This document shows, piece by piece, positions 21,707 to 32,509 of a stretch of DNA of 50,132 bases. The notes beneath the pieces are model-generated. The model saw only the letters and a list, made by a program, of their open reading frames with translations, ran no database searches and was not told the DNA's origin. The first letter of the stretch is position 1. Every line of letters starts with the position of its first letter. Position numbers and translations under genes: made by a program. Origin of the DNA: Chara braunii (taxonomy: Eukaryota > Streptophyta > Charophyceae > Charales > Characeae); assembly GCA_003427395.1 (NCBI GenBank), contig BFEA01000029.1:767577-817708 (forward strand), in the 5' to 3' direction.

Positions 21707-22950
21707 GTATGTGGTTGAAGATTGGGGCTAGGGGGGAAGGGGTTGGAGGCGATTTGGGAAGAGTCCGGTTGAGGCGGAGGGGTGAGGCGAAGTGAGATGT
21801 ATGTAGTCGAAGATCTGGGCTAGGGGCGGAGGCGTTGAGGGCGATATGGGAGGAAGATCTGAGTGACGGGTATTTGGAGGAATAATCATGGGAAGAAGAA
21901 GAAAACGGGCAGTGGGTGTGGAGAAAGGCAGTGGGGAGCGCAACGTGGGCCAGGCGAGTCAGAGTTACGGGAGGGATTCGGTTTCCTTTACACAGAAAAG
22001 ACAGAAAGGATCGGTGGGGAGGGAATCGAGGAGAGATGAGGTGTGGTGCATGTGGTCGGAGGTCGGGCTAGGGGGGGAGGGGTTGAAGGCGATTTGGGAA
22101 GAGCCGGGTTGAGGCGGAGGGGTTAAGGCGAAGTGAGATGTATGTAGTCAAAGAGGTGTGTCGAGGGAAGGGAGTTAACTGGGATTCGAGCGGGCAAGGT
22201 GGGAGAGGTGTGTACTAACAATGGTATGGGGAGGGCTAGGTGTGGTGTATGTGGTCGAAGATCGGGGCTTGAGGGGGTGGGGTTGAAGGCGATTTGGGAA
22301 GAGTCGGGTTGAGGCGGAGGGGTTGAGGCGAGGTGAGATGTATGTAGTCGAAGAACTGGGCTAGGGGCGGAGGCGTTGAAGGCGATATGTGAGGAAGATC
22401 CAAAGGACGGGTATTTGGAGAAATAAAGGAAGGAGAGGAGACCGGGCAGTGGGTGTGGATAAAGGTTGTGGGGAGCGCTACGCGGGCCAGGCGGGTCGGA
22501 GTTACGGGAGAGACTCGGTTTCCTTTACACAGAAGAGACAAAAAGGGTCGGTGGGGAAGGAGTTGGGGAGAGATGAGGTGAGGTGTATGTGGTTGGAGGT
22601 CGGGCTAGGGGGGGAGGGGTTGAAGGGGATTTGGGAAGGGTCGGGTTGAGGCGGAGGGGTTGAGGCGAGATGAGATGTATGTAGTCGAAGATCTGGGCTG
22701 GGGGCGGAGGCGTTGAAGGTGATATGGGAGGGAGATCTGAAGGACGATTATTTGGAGGAATAAGCGGGGGAAGGGGAAGAGACCGGGCAGTGGGTGTGAA
22801 GAAAGGCAGTGGGGAGCGCGACGCAGGCCAGGCGGGTCGGAGTTACGGAAGGGACTCGGTTTCCTTTACACAGAAAAGACAGAAAGGGTCGGTGGGGAAG
22901 GAGTCGAGGAGAGATGAGGTGTGATGTATGTGGTCGGAGGTCGAAGTTAG
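21707..22950. repeat. Tandem array, ~340-bp period, about 3.5 copies
   Basis: The marker GGGTTGAGGCGGAGGGG recurs near 21763, 22106, 22306 and 22645 (spacing about 340, 200, 340), and CGGTTTCCTTTACACAGAA near 21979, 22517 and 22857 (about 538, 340). This fits a 340-bp unit with one partial unit of ~200 bp. The GA/GG-rich composition gives open frames (RRKRAVGVEKGSGERN and relatives) that recur with the unit, but I see no reason to call them genes. Confidence 0.85.
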
Positions 22951-23670
22951 AGGCGGGGGAGAGGCCTGCGGAGCAAAAGGGGGGAGCTGAGAATTAAGTC
23001 ATAGTGCGGGTCGGGATGGGTCGAGATTCTTTCTGGTGCCGACTTACTATGCACGGAAAAAACAAAAAGTCGCGAACGGGTCCCGGAAATAGGATTCCGG
23101 TATGATGACTCTGTATTCGGAGGAAAGAAGAATTAGTAAAAATAACAGAGAAAGCGAATCGACCGCCAGAGGACGGAGTTATGCGATCGACTGGGGAAAA
23201 AACTATTATCTTCGGGATAAGTAGGGCTCTCACCAGCTCTTCGGGGGAGGAAAGTGCTGCAGTTGTAGAGACAGAAGCCGATGACGTAGCTGTCGTGATG
23301 ATGATATCGCCCACGATGGCCGTTGATGACTAAGGCCGCTCCGGAAATGCTGTTCTAGGTAGACTCCTGTAGCGGAGTGCTCGAGTGTGAGCACTACGCT
23401 GGTTGATCTGGTTGGATCTGGACATTGGCTCGGGTAAGGGGGAGGTGGTCTCAAGAGGTAAAGTTTTCACCGTGGTATGAAGGTCTCACGATGAGTCGTC
23501 AACTTTTACCACATGACCTTCTCCACACATGGTAGAAGGTAGGATAGCTATGGTGAAATTAGGTCACGCATAAGCCCAAGCCACACGAGCAGCGCAGGCG
23601 ACAAGAGCGCCGCTGAAGTCGCGTGCCGATCCGTCCCCCTTGTTCTGGAGTGGCCAAAACAATCATGGTC
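22951..23670. other. Unique-looking stretch, no confident gene
   Basis: A minus-strand frame from 23314 (MGDIIITTATSSASVSTTAA) meets GTGAGAG near 23237, a possible splice donor, but no domain is recognisable and the start is low complexity. A plus/minus matching TACCACATG/CATGGTAGAAGG area near 23455-23540 can form weak hairpins. Confidence 0.3.
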
Positions 23671-23679
23671 GTGCAACTA

Positions 23680-24010
23680 CAGAAAACAAACAGCAGACCC
23701 ATTGGAATAGTAGTACATCCAGTGGAACAGTGAACCACAAAACAAACGCTTTGGATATGGAAGAGGAGTGCGTCAGGAGCAGTAATATCCCATTCGGAGC
23801 CTTGCTACTCAGTCCCTGTGCGAATCTGCCCACTCGGAAAAACAAATAGCAGACCCACTGGAATAGTAGTGCATCCAGTGGAACAGTGAACCGCAAAACA
23901 GACGCTTTCGATATGGAACAGGAGTGCGTCGGGAAGTAATATCCCATTCGGGGCCTTGCTTCACTACGCACTCCCTGTGCAAATCGGCCTCGCTTCACTA
24001 CTCGCTCCCT
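23680..24010. repeat. Tandem duplication, ~160 bp, with a short third partial unit
   Basis: GCAGACCCATTGGAATAGTA (about 23692) and GCAGACCCACTGGAATAGTA (about 23850) start near-identical units that run through CATCCAGTGGAACAGTGAAC and TATCCCATTCGG.GCCTTGCT. A further ~36-bp duplication (CTTCACTAC.C.CTCCCTGTG) lies near 23960-24020. Confidence 0.9.
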
Positions 24011-24366
24011 GTGCGAATCGGGGTGAGTAGTGCCGCTGCAAAAACTCACCCACCCGGATATCCATGTCGGGGCGAAACCCCGAGATAGAATTTTGGGGTA
24101 AGTACGTACCCCGAAACCGGTTTCCCAAGCCTGCAACGCTCCAGGTGTGGTGGTACCTCTCGGCCACTCACCCTGGTGGGTGAGTGAGTCGCGATGATAG
24201 AGGTGCAGCCATGACTGCCTTGTCCACACTCTCTCACCCGGGAACAACATGAACACAGAAGGTATTCCGGGCTAATGCAATGCAAGGAACGGTGGGGTGA
24301 ATTCAATGCCGCACATCACTCACCCTGGCTCACCAGTACATATGTGAGGTGAGTTCTCTTTCGTGT

Positions 24367-25075
24367 GAGGGCTACACAGGTCTCTTCCAGATAAAATAGG
24401 AAATTCATAGGTACTACATTATGCCAGATCGCACAGAAGTGAGTCAAGAAGGTGGGCAGCAGGCCCGCACACCGCGGGAAAATCAAGGGCGGGTGGGGCC
24501 GCTTCATCAAAACCAGGCGAGGAGAAGGACTCGACCTCTGTAGGAGCTGACCCTTGTGTGGTGTGCACGCAGGTTTGCATTTGCAATCAATGCTGTGAGC
24601 GGTCAGGGTCTGGAGGGTGCAGCTCGAGAAGGCTCACAAGCTATCGCGGCCGATCAAGCACCTGTGACTTGTAATGTTGCAGGGCAGGGTAGTGGGACCG
24701 GCCAGACCAGCTAGGCCGTGCTTTAGCCTTGGTGAGTGTCACATCCAGCCACAATAACCGCTGATGTTGTTGGATGCCTGTCGTACGTCGATTGACAATT
24801 TGTGTAGCAGGTCTATAGTTGTGATGGGAAGTCCCAAATGCCAAGGTCCCAAAACCAGTTCCTAATTGTAATTTTGTTGGCTCGGTTGATGCCGACCGAG
24901 GATAGCCACTGTGTGAACCAATGTCGTCCACTTAGTGTCCAACCGAATGTGTAGTTGCTGGCATGCTGCTACACAGGTCTCTTCCCGATAAAATAGGAAG
25001 TTGATAGGTCGTAGATGATGCCAGATCGCACGGAAGGGAGTCAAGAAGGTGGTCCCCAGGCCTGCACACCTCCTA
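24367..25075. repeat. Pair of direct repeats ~105 bp long, 600 bp apart
   Basis: 24369-24475 and 24968-25070 share GCTACACAGGTCTCTTCC, GATAAAATAGGAA, ATGCCAGATCGCAC and GAGTCAAGAAGGTGG in order. The segment between them shows no recognised gene. Confidence 0.85.
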
Positions 25076-25106
25076 AAACAACCCAACTCCATCCATCGTC
25101 CCACAA

Positions 25107-25415
25107 GTGACGTCGTCGTCTTGCAGGGAATGGTGGAGCGAGCGAATGAACGATGGAAGTTGGAGGCAGAAACGCTCGACTCCCGATATTGAAGGCGGAT
25201 ATGAGGCTGGTCATGAATGGAGCAGCACATTGGTTGAGGAGTATGGACTCCGATCCGGTCGACGCTGGAGAGCTGGAATGAAGAAGTTCCTCCTTGCTTT
25301 GAATGAGCGGTTGGAACGGAATGATGTTGGAAGAGACTTCATGTACTGCATCAACTTGGACGTGTTGTGGTTTATCAGCAATCAGTGGCTTGTCGAAGTG
25401 GAGGGTCAGTGTTGA
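25107..25415 (+). CDS. Unrecognised open frame, possibly spurious
   Basis: A 102-codon ATG frame (GGYEAGHEWSSTLVEEYGLR, FLLALNERLERNDVGRDF). Composition is protein-like, but I recognise no family, and no splice or promoter context supports it. It may be a relic of a mobile element, since repeats border it on both sides. Confidence 0.2.
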   Translation: MTSSSCREWWSERMNDGSWRQKRSTPDIEGGYEAGHEWSSTLVEEYGLRSGRRWRAGMKKFLLALNERLERNDVGRDFMYCINLDVLWFISNQWLVEVEGQC

Positions 25416-25483
25416 ACTTCCTATGTCGAAGGTCCCCTGCTGGTGTCTCCATCAACCGTAGATCCGGTCTATGAAACCGTTTG

Positions 25484-25780
25484 AGCATGTGTGAGCAGGA
25501 GCGTGCACACTTAAGCACGCGCTTAAGGACCTCCCTACCGCGCTCAAACGTGCTCAAAGTGTTTTGAGACGCAAGTGCTCGTCAAAAAAAGTGCGCGCAT
25601 GTGCCATGGGGTTGTGCGAAGGCAGGGGATGTCGTGGGGGCGGTTGCGCAGAAAACAAAAGTTGGGTGGTTGGGGGTGATTTTTGTTTGGGGGAGGGGGA
25701 AAGAGGGGGGGCTGGGGGGGGAAGGTGGTGACTCTTTCTCTCTCTCTCTGTGTCTCTGTCTCTGTCTTTCTCTCTCTCTC

Positions 25781-25813
<33 letters not shown>

Positions 25814-26345
25814 CTATGTGTGTGTGTGTGTATGCGAGTGTGTGTGTGGGGGGGCAGGCCCGACCTGGCGGGGTCTATGAGTATTTGTTTTCTCGTTTTT
25901 ATGTTTTTTTATTTTTTATAAATATATACGAACTTAGAAAAAATACAATAAAAAATATGGGGGCATAGATCTCAAAAATATCTACAAGATCATATTTTTT
26001 ATTATTTATTTTGTTTTGTTTTCCCTACAAAAACATCTCTGTGAAAAAAACGAAAAACCCACTCATTTCATGTGTTTGTTTTTATTATCTTTTACGTTTT
26101 TGATTTTTTTTAAATAAAGAGCAAGTTCAAAAAATAAAATAAAAAACATAGGGTTGTTGATCTAAAAAATATCTACAAACTTATTATTATTATTTTTTTT
26201 TTTGCTCATTATTTTCCAAGGAAAGAAATATTCCCGCGCCTGCTCAAAGCTCGCTCAAACGCATTTGAGCGCGAGATTGAGTAAAGCTCAAAAATTTAAG
26301 CTCCGACCCCTCGCTCAATCAGTGCGCGGTAACGCAGGATCCGGA
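25484..26345. mobile_element. Terminal-inverted-repeat element with GCTCAAAC subterminal repeats
   Basis: Left (25484-25580) and right (26238-26335) ends both carry many copies of GAGC/GCTC-AAAC words in opposed orientation, with CTTAAG-type words inside, as in non-autonomous DNA transposons. The interior holds a compound microsatellite (25737-25850) and an AT-rich two-unit repeat of ~190 bp (about 25886-25990 and 26075-26190, sharing ATCTACAA and AAAATA..ATAAAAAA). No coding sequence; no certain target duplication. Confidence 0.5.
25737..25850. repeat. (CT)n-(TA)n-(TG)n compound microsatellite
   Basis: CT-rich, then TATATA, then TG units with interruptions. It yields spurious YIYIYVCVCV peptides. 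Confidence 0.95.
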
Positions 26346-26349
26346 TGTT

Positions 26350-27057
26350 AATTGCTTGAGTGCTTGATCCCAACTACTTGGAAGATATGGTGATAGGGAC
26401 CCTTGTCAAAGTAGCAGAGTGCAACTGTGCGAGCATTCTGAAAAATTTACCGAGAGTATTCATTGCAGAGAAGGGGGAGAAGTCAACACGTGTTCTGAGA
26501 TGTGCGAAATTAAGGAGAGTGTTAGAGCATATCCGTGGAAAGGCTAAGGTGTTGAAATGATATCCAGAAGCGTAGGCTTATTGTGATAGCGGAGCGTTCT
26601 TATATTTGTTTGAAACTTGGAAGTTGACAGCGATGTGGTGAGTATAAGGAGATAGATTTTGAGCAAGGGGTTGTGCAGTCGAGGTACACCAAAACGGATC
26701 GACATTGTGGGAGGTTTATGATTATGTTGTGAGATCCACATGGTCAGGAGGAGATTGTCTTAGGTCGGCTTCTAGAGTTGGTGCAGATTTATGATCGGTT
26801 ATGGCAGGATATAAGAAAAGGGTACCCCGTATTCTGATTGATGCGGGGCGAGGGTCCGATGAGTGGTGGTGGTTTTAATAAGCGCATAGAGAAGTGGTTT
26901 GAAGAAGCGGGTGTTTATGAAGAAGAGAGAGTGATTATAGTTTCCGGATAGGGGGGCTTCAGGCAGGAATAGAGGACGAATACTAGAGTTTAGGGGAGAT
27001 AATGAGATAGGGAACGCGGAGCAGTATAGAGACTTTTATGAGGTATGGGCCGCATGG
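26350..27057. other. Region 3' of the DIRS-like relic, no recognised domain
   Basis: A tyrosine recombinase would be expected near here in a complete DIRS element. I could not find its Arg...His-X-X-Arg...Tyr motif on either strand; frames are short and broken. Confidence 0.3.
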
Positions 27058-28440
27058 CTATGAAATTCGACGAGGATGGAAAATAAGGAACGAGGAGAAC
27101 AACTTAGGACAAAAATAAGATTGTTGTGAGGTCAAGGATTGCGAGTTTGGGGGCGTTGAGGTGGACCCTAGGGTTGGGGAGGCAAGAGAATCTGGATTCT
27201 GGGATGGTGAAGTGATGGATAATGCCACGTGAAAGTATGCGCGGATACCAGGAGGTGTGTTGTGAAGAAGGAAGTATAAGAAGGTAGTATGTTGGACTAG
27301 TGAGTGCTCTAGAAAAAAAACATGATGTAGTAGTGCGGTGGGTGGGAAAATCCAGTGGTAAGGATGAGACGGTAATAAGTTCCAGTCTGGCAAGAAGGAG
27401 TGGATCTGAGATGTTATGGTGAACCAATTTTTGGAAACAAAGGTTGGACATACATGGTGATAGTGAGACGTGAAAAAATAAATGGCGGGGATCCCGATTT
27501 TGGAAAAGATTTCAACCTTGATATGGTCGGTCAATCCACAGTCCGTGTTGTCCTCTGTTTTGGAAATTGAGTCAGCGATTACGTTGAGGGATCTAGGTAT
27601 CCAGACAGGACGTAGTAAAATATCGAAGGTTACTAGAATAAAGGCGATATCTCGTAACCATGGGTTGAAAGATTCATCAGTGGATTTCATGCGGAGAAGT
27701 AGTGTTGTAGCCGTTTGGATGTCTGAGTGGAGTTTTATGGAAGCTGAGGAAAAAAGTCGAGGGTGAGTTGTGGCGAGGAATTGAAAGGCCTCAAGTATCG
27801 AGAAGTGGAGTTGAGTAAATGCTCGGGTAAACATTAATTGAGTGTGATACGGTCTGTGAGTAGGGGTTCAATAACTGCTGCGATTTAGCTGGTCGAAGCA
27901 TCAATAAAGATCGAGAGGGCTGGATGCTACACAATCTAGAGTCTGGTTGGACGATGGGGTAAGTGTAGGATCCACCACATGAGGTTATGGATGAGTTCCT
28001 CTGAAATGTAACAACAAGAGTTCCAATTAGAAGGTGAGATGGTTTCGTAGAGCGAAGAAAAGTAGAGGTGAGTGGGCATGAAAACTTTTGAAAGAGAGGC
28101 AAGCTTACTTGCAAGTTTTTCGATTGATCTGCTGGAAGGGGTTGAAGAAGATTTGATGAGATTGAGGATCTTTTGGACCTTATCATAAGAAACTTTTATT
28201 TGTTTGGTATGAGAGTCTAAGGTGAATCCAAGGAAATAAATGCTCAGTAATGGCAGGAAAGAGCATTTGTGCAAATTGAGGAGAAACTAAGGTTGTGGAG
28301 TAAGACAACATAGTTGAATGACTGCCACAAAAGTAGGGGAAAGTTTTTGTTGGCGAGGGCAGAATCATCGATGTAAGAGGTGACAACAACATTACTTAGG
28401 CGTAGTTCTGCCATGACTTCCTGCATAACAGTCTCTCATA
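27058..28440 (-). pseudogene. DIRS-like retroelement RT/RNase H fragment
   Basis: Three pieces on the minus strand in order: 28426-28244 with VVVTSYIDDSALAN (RT active site YIDD), 28274-27936 with YFLGFTLDSHTKQIKVSYDK, KLASKLASLSKVFMPTHLYF and WWILHLPHRP (RT end and connection), and 27834-27058 with KLHSDIQTATTLLLRM and RPVWIPRSLNVIADSISK (RNase H, ending in the IPG.LN..AD.LSR pattern), then YHWIFPPTALLHHVFF. This order and the FPP motif after RNase H match DIRS-type elements. Frameshifts separate the pieces and the 5' side is cut by a T-run and (CT)n at 28519. Confidence 0.7.
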
Positions 28441-28518
28441 GTCTGACGAAGAAGGAAGGGTTTGAGCATTGGAGAGTAAGAGGAAGAGCGAAGAACTCAA
28501 GGAGGGAGAAAAAGAAAA

Positions 28519-28531
28519 GATTTTTTTTTTT

Positions 28532-28586
<55 letters not shown>
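28519..28586. repeat. T-run and (CT)n microsatellite
   Basis: About 18 T followed by about 23 CT units. A second short (CT)n lies near 28716-28731. Nothing gene-like was recognised in 28587-29184. Confidence 0.95.
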
Positions 28587-28588
<2 letters not shown>

Positions 28589-29184
28589 TGGTACTAACCT
28601 GCGAAAGGTGTCGCCTTGATGCAGGTACAAATGCATGAACGATGAAGGTGGGGCACTGGCACCGACAGGTGAGTCCTCAAGTAAGTATTGTGGCCTCCTC
28701 CATAGCCCAATCCAATCTCTCTCTCTCTCTCGCACCCGCACGCGCACACACGCACGTTGCACTGCTGATGCGCTATGCTGACGTTGGTCCCCTATCGCTA
28801 TGGTCGACTACTCTTGCTACCATATGAAGAATCGGTTTCTCAAGACAAAAAATAGCAGCAAGGCAGAATGAAGGCAATTTATTCCTTGCAGGAAGCCCGG
28901 GTTGAACCATGAAACTCAAATGTGATAGTCATTTTCCAAAGAAACATCTTTGCATAAGGCCCCTATCCTGGTGATGGTAAGAGAACCACCCTACTTGAGG
29001 CCTTGCAGGGGGAATGACTCCAATCTTACTCATGGGATATGCGCCTCCTGTAAAGTGGGTCCAGGTCCAACATCTCATAAACACTCAGAAACCAATCAAG
29101 ATGTTATGAAAGCTTAAAAATTAAAATCGTTATCTTCCCCATGTTAAATTCTTGCCTTTTACTCGCTGTTGCCCTACCTAAGGA

Positions 29185-29505
29185 CCATTTCGTCAAAATG
29201 GACATTTTTTATTTTTTGAACGAAATTGAAGCCGAGTTTTTTGGCCAAAAACTCGTCAAAATTTGTCGTTTCTGAGGGTCCAGCGTTTTACCCCCTGGCT
29301 GTTCATGACCTAGCTTGATACCAGACACCTCCAAGCAGTCCTGCCTGGAGGTGCCTGGTCTCAAGCTAGGTCCATGTACAGCCAGGGGGTCCAGCGTTTC
29401 TAAAGCGCTGGACCCTCATGAACAACAAATTTTGACGAGTTTTCGGCCAAAAAACTCGGCTTCAATTTCGTTCAAAAATCAAAGATGTCAATTTTGACGA
29501 AATGG
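29185..29505. mobile_element. Foldback MITE, copy 1 (CCATTTCGTCAAAATGGACAT termini)
   Basis: A 321-bp near-complete palindrome. The two ends match for more than 50 bases (CCATTTCGTCAAAAT, GAACGAAATTGAAGCCGAG); the inner arms repeat GGGTCCAGCGTTT and CAAGCTAGGTC; the centre is near GCAGTCCTGC. A second, diverged copy is at 42167-42449. No unambiguous target duplication. Confidence 0.9.
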
Positions 29506-31086
29506 CAGTTCCTCCTCTTAATCGCGTACAGTTCCTTGCATCTATCTACCCATCAATTGACTCACTTACTCCTCTCACTATCACTCAAGGTCTAACTTCC
29601 CTTCACTTTACCCATCTGTGGGCCACCTCCTCTTCCCACTCACTTTTTGGAGCACAAAAGTATGATGACACAACTGAGAGGATATCGTCTGTTTGGCCCA
29701 CCATTGAGGGACAAGCTGAGGTGAGATTGTCCAGGGTCTAAGAGGCGAGGTTAACTTATGGGGGGATGGCTCAGGAAGGGACCCGCAAATAAAATGGTGC
29801 TTGAATCGTGGTTCATATTTCCAGCAACGCTCACGCTCTCTCCAGTTTTTGCGTACTTAATCCAAATCATGCACTTCTTCGACCACCCTCCTTTCCCCCA
29901 ACGACTATTTCTGAAACTGTTCTTCTTGGGTTTTGAATCCTTTCTTGTTTCTTTCTCTTTTTTTTGGAATAGGGGGGAAACTAGGGCGTTGTCACGGTTT
30001 CAGTTTGAAAATGCATTGTCTCAAACCGAGGAAAATTGTGAATGTAAACAACCCATCTTTGGGGTCGGGTGGCGATGTGTTGTTTTCGAGGGATGCCTGA
30101 ACTGAATTTAAAACTGAAATCATGACTGTGCCCTAGCTAGTAGTTATTACTTTTTTTTTCTTTTTTTTTTTACTTGGAGTCAATTTGTTCCGCTTAATGT
30201 CCCAAGGAAACCTAACTGATGAAAGAAGAAGAGATAGACAATCAGGAATGCGGCAGATTAACCAACAATGAACAACAAAAACTCAAAGAAAATCACGGCA
30301 GGGGAGGAAGGGAGTGGCCCAACACACCCTCCTCCCCAATGAGGCCGAATAACAGAAACCAACCATGAATCTCGGGATCTATCTATTGCGCATGCACATA
30401 TGAATTCAAGTGGCGTCACAGACACCAACCCTTCGCTCCCAGCAAGGGTACAGGAACAGGACGCCAGATATAAGACCCCATATTCTGGAAGCCCCTCCTC
30501 AGAGTACGTGCAGAGTACGACGGACGCCACCCAACCTTCCACCAATGAGGAGGTGTCAGACACAATCACTGCCGCCAACCATCCACCCCCAACAGGAGCT
30601 CAATAACATGAGTCCTGTCACGAAACCGAATTTCAGGGGGTCCCCTCCACTATGCATACACAAAAGATGTAAGACACTATCGTGACTGGCGAGGCACAAC
30701 ACCATGAGGCCCGCCATGAGACCCGTGGATCAACCCCATAGGTAAATCCGCAGGCGCAGGAAGGTCAAAGTAGAGTATACAGGAAATTGAGGGACACGGA
30801 CTGCATGCCCTCATGTTGGCCTGGGCAGCTTCTAGTCAACCCTCCAAGGACAAACCGTTGGCATTGGATGTCATCAACTACACATATGTCGAATCAAGAA
30901 GTACATTCAGATAGATGACTTTATTTATCCGCACAACATCTTCCCTCCACACGCAATGGCTAATCACAATATACCGGATCCAGGTTTTGCAGAGTTACAA
31001 GGAGGGGAGGACCCAATGGCTAGCCTGCCACCCGAAAGTCTCCTTGCCCTACTTAGCTTTAGACCCACTAGAATGGCAATGGGGAG
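29506..31086. other. Stretch without confident gene
   Basis: Possibly the decayed 5' part of LINE-C: a Pro/Ser/Thr-rich frame at 30400-30606 could be ORF1-like, but no knuckle or endonuclease motif was found. T-rich runs occur near 30150-30172. Confidence 0.35.
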
Positions 31087-31986
31087 CCAGTGCAACTTGA
31101 TGAACTGTCGGTAAGAACCACTTATAGGATGATTAGGCCCATTGAGGTGGATGTTTGGGCAGGGGTAGGGGATAGGTGGAAGAGACACCTAAACTTAGGT
31201 GACGACCGAGTTAGAGGTCGGCAGTGGTTCAAAGGCGTAAAGGAGAGACCGACGAAATTCGCCTCCCTACGATGGCAAATTAACGATAGATGCCTCCCCA
31301 CAAATAACTGGATCATCAACAGAACGAACCAGAAACAAAGGGGGGAGACCCTTCCGTAGTGCAAATCTTGCTATGAGGGTTTCGCAAGCGGTAGAATATG
31401 TGAGACAAAAGAACACATCTTCCTCCAATGCCTAGGGGTTGTTCTAATGTGGCGATGGTAGGACCCCATTTGGTGGCCGTGGAATTTGGAAGCAATTTTG
31501 TTAGGAGATTGGAGAAGACCACAGGCATTCCGTTTTGCCAATAACCTATTTTCCACGGCCAAAAAAACGGTGGTGTGGGCGTTGTGGTCAATAAGGTGTG
31601 TATTCGACCACGAAGAGGCCAGAATGAGCAAAGGGGAAGTGGCTGACACAGTCAGGCAATTTATTAAAAAAGAAATAATGGTGCAATGGAAAAGGGTTCA
31701 GGAAAACACAGTACACCTCACACATAAAGACGACATTATCAAGGAAATTCAAACCTTCTGCGCAAATTGGTTGGGGGGGGAAAGGGGTGGCATGATGGCA
31801 CAGGTCGAATGGCCTGAGGAAAAGGAAGATGAGGGGGGAGGTGGCGCCCTCACCAAGGACTACAAACTCATGTTCCAGGACTGGATGCAGGTCAACCCCA
31901 ACATTTCGATGAAGAGCCCCGAGGAGTTTCCATATATGTTTCCCTCGGCAGCCACAACAATAGTAGAAATTCAATGGTTTGGTTAG
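31087..31986 (+). pseudogene. LINE-C ORF2 C-terminal region with zf-RVT-like motif
   Basis: Frame 31090-31359 has RGRQWFKGVKERPTKFASLR and RWQINDRCLPTNNWI, then a TAG, then CKSCYEGFASGRICETKEHI and FLQC (Cys-X2-Cys...His-X3-Cys), further stops, and the 31486-31986 segment with VVWALWSIRCVFDHEEARMS and an acidic/Gly tail. This is the module after RT in plant LINE ORF2. Inactive and truncated. Confidence 0.8.
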
Positions 31987-32220
31987 CAGTAGAAACGGGC
32001 AATGTGTGACTAAAAGACCTGATGGGTAGAGATAGCTAGGCGAGGAAGGAACCAATGTGCAATAACAGGTATCTGGCGCCTGACACAGGGCGATGAGTTT
32101 CTCTCCCTTTCTTCGTCAACCTGCTCAGTCAATCTTTTGGCTCCCAAAGTACTTAGGTCCGACGAGCGTCTCTTAGATCCTTTTTCAGAAACTCTCCATA
32201 TTCATCCTGTACATGGGACG

Positions 32221-32237
32221 CTGAACCCGTTTTCCAG
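32221..32237 (+). other. 3' UTR block of LINE-C homologous to the LINE-A/B hairpin
   Basis: CTGAACCCGTTTTCCAG: one base weakens the stem relative to LINE-B. It lies ~95 bases before the poly(A) tail. Confidence 0.6.
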
Positions 32238-32509
32238 CAGGTGATGCTCCCCACCAATAGATAGAGCCCCTCCCTAGGTGCTAGCCGTGTCGGCTCTTAC
32301 CAGACCACTATTACCGAAGGGGGCTTTTGTGAAAAAAAAAAAAAAAAAAAAAAAAACGTCTGGAGATGGTCCCGCTTATAAAAAAAAGTACAGGTATTCA
32401 TTGTTGGCTTGAGTTGTTGCGATGGAGGCTTTGCAGGCACTTCATCGTAAGAACCCGATCTGGCATCGAGAACCGAGGATGACAAATTTTGATCACCGCA
32501 CACTTCATG

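Larger units (their letters stand above)
31087..32356 (+). mobile_element. LINE-C: 5'-truncated LINE with poly(A) tail
   Basis: The 3' part of ORF2 (31087-31986) is followed by a 3' UTR and an A25 tail (32332-32356). The UTR block GACGCTGAACCCGTTTTCCA (about 32218-32235) is almost identical to the LINE-B UTR, so it belongs to the same group, on the opposite strand. LINE-D sequence begins within ~150 bases of the tail. Confidence 0.85.

Noticed and set aside
21888-22924. Recurrent Gly/Arg-rich frames in the 340-bp array as a gene family
   Set aside because: They recur because the DNA repeats; purine-rich sequence keeps frames open by composition.
23237-23314. Possible host exon with GTGAGAG donor (minus strand)
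   Set aside because: Low-complexity Ser/Thr/Ala peptide, no domain, donor only moderately good.
25107-25415. Novel protein gene at this 102-codon frame
   Set aside because: No family, splice site or promoter support; listed only as a low-confidence frame.
26360-26741. Possible tyrosine recombinase next to the DIRS-like relic
   Set aside because: No Arg...His-X-X-Arg...Tyr pattern could be read on either strand; frames are short and broken.
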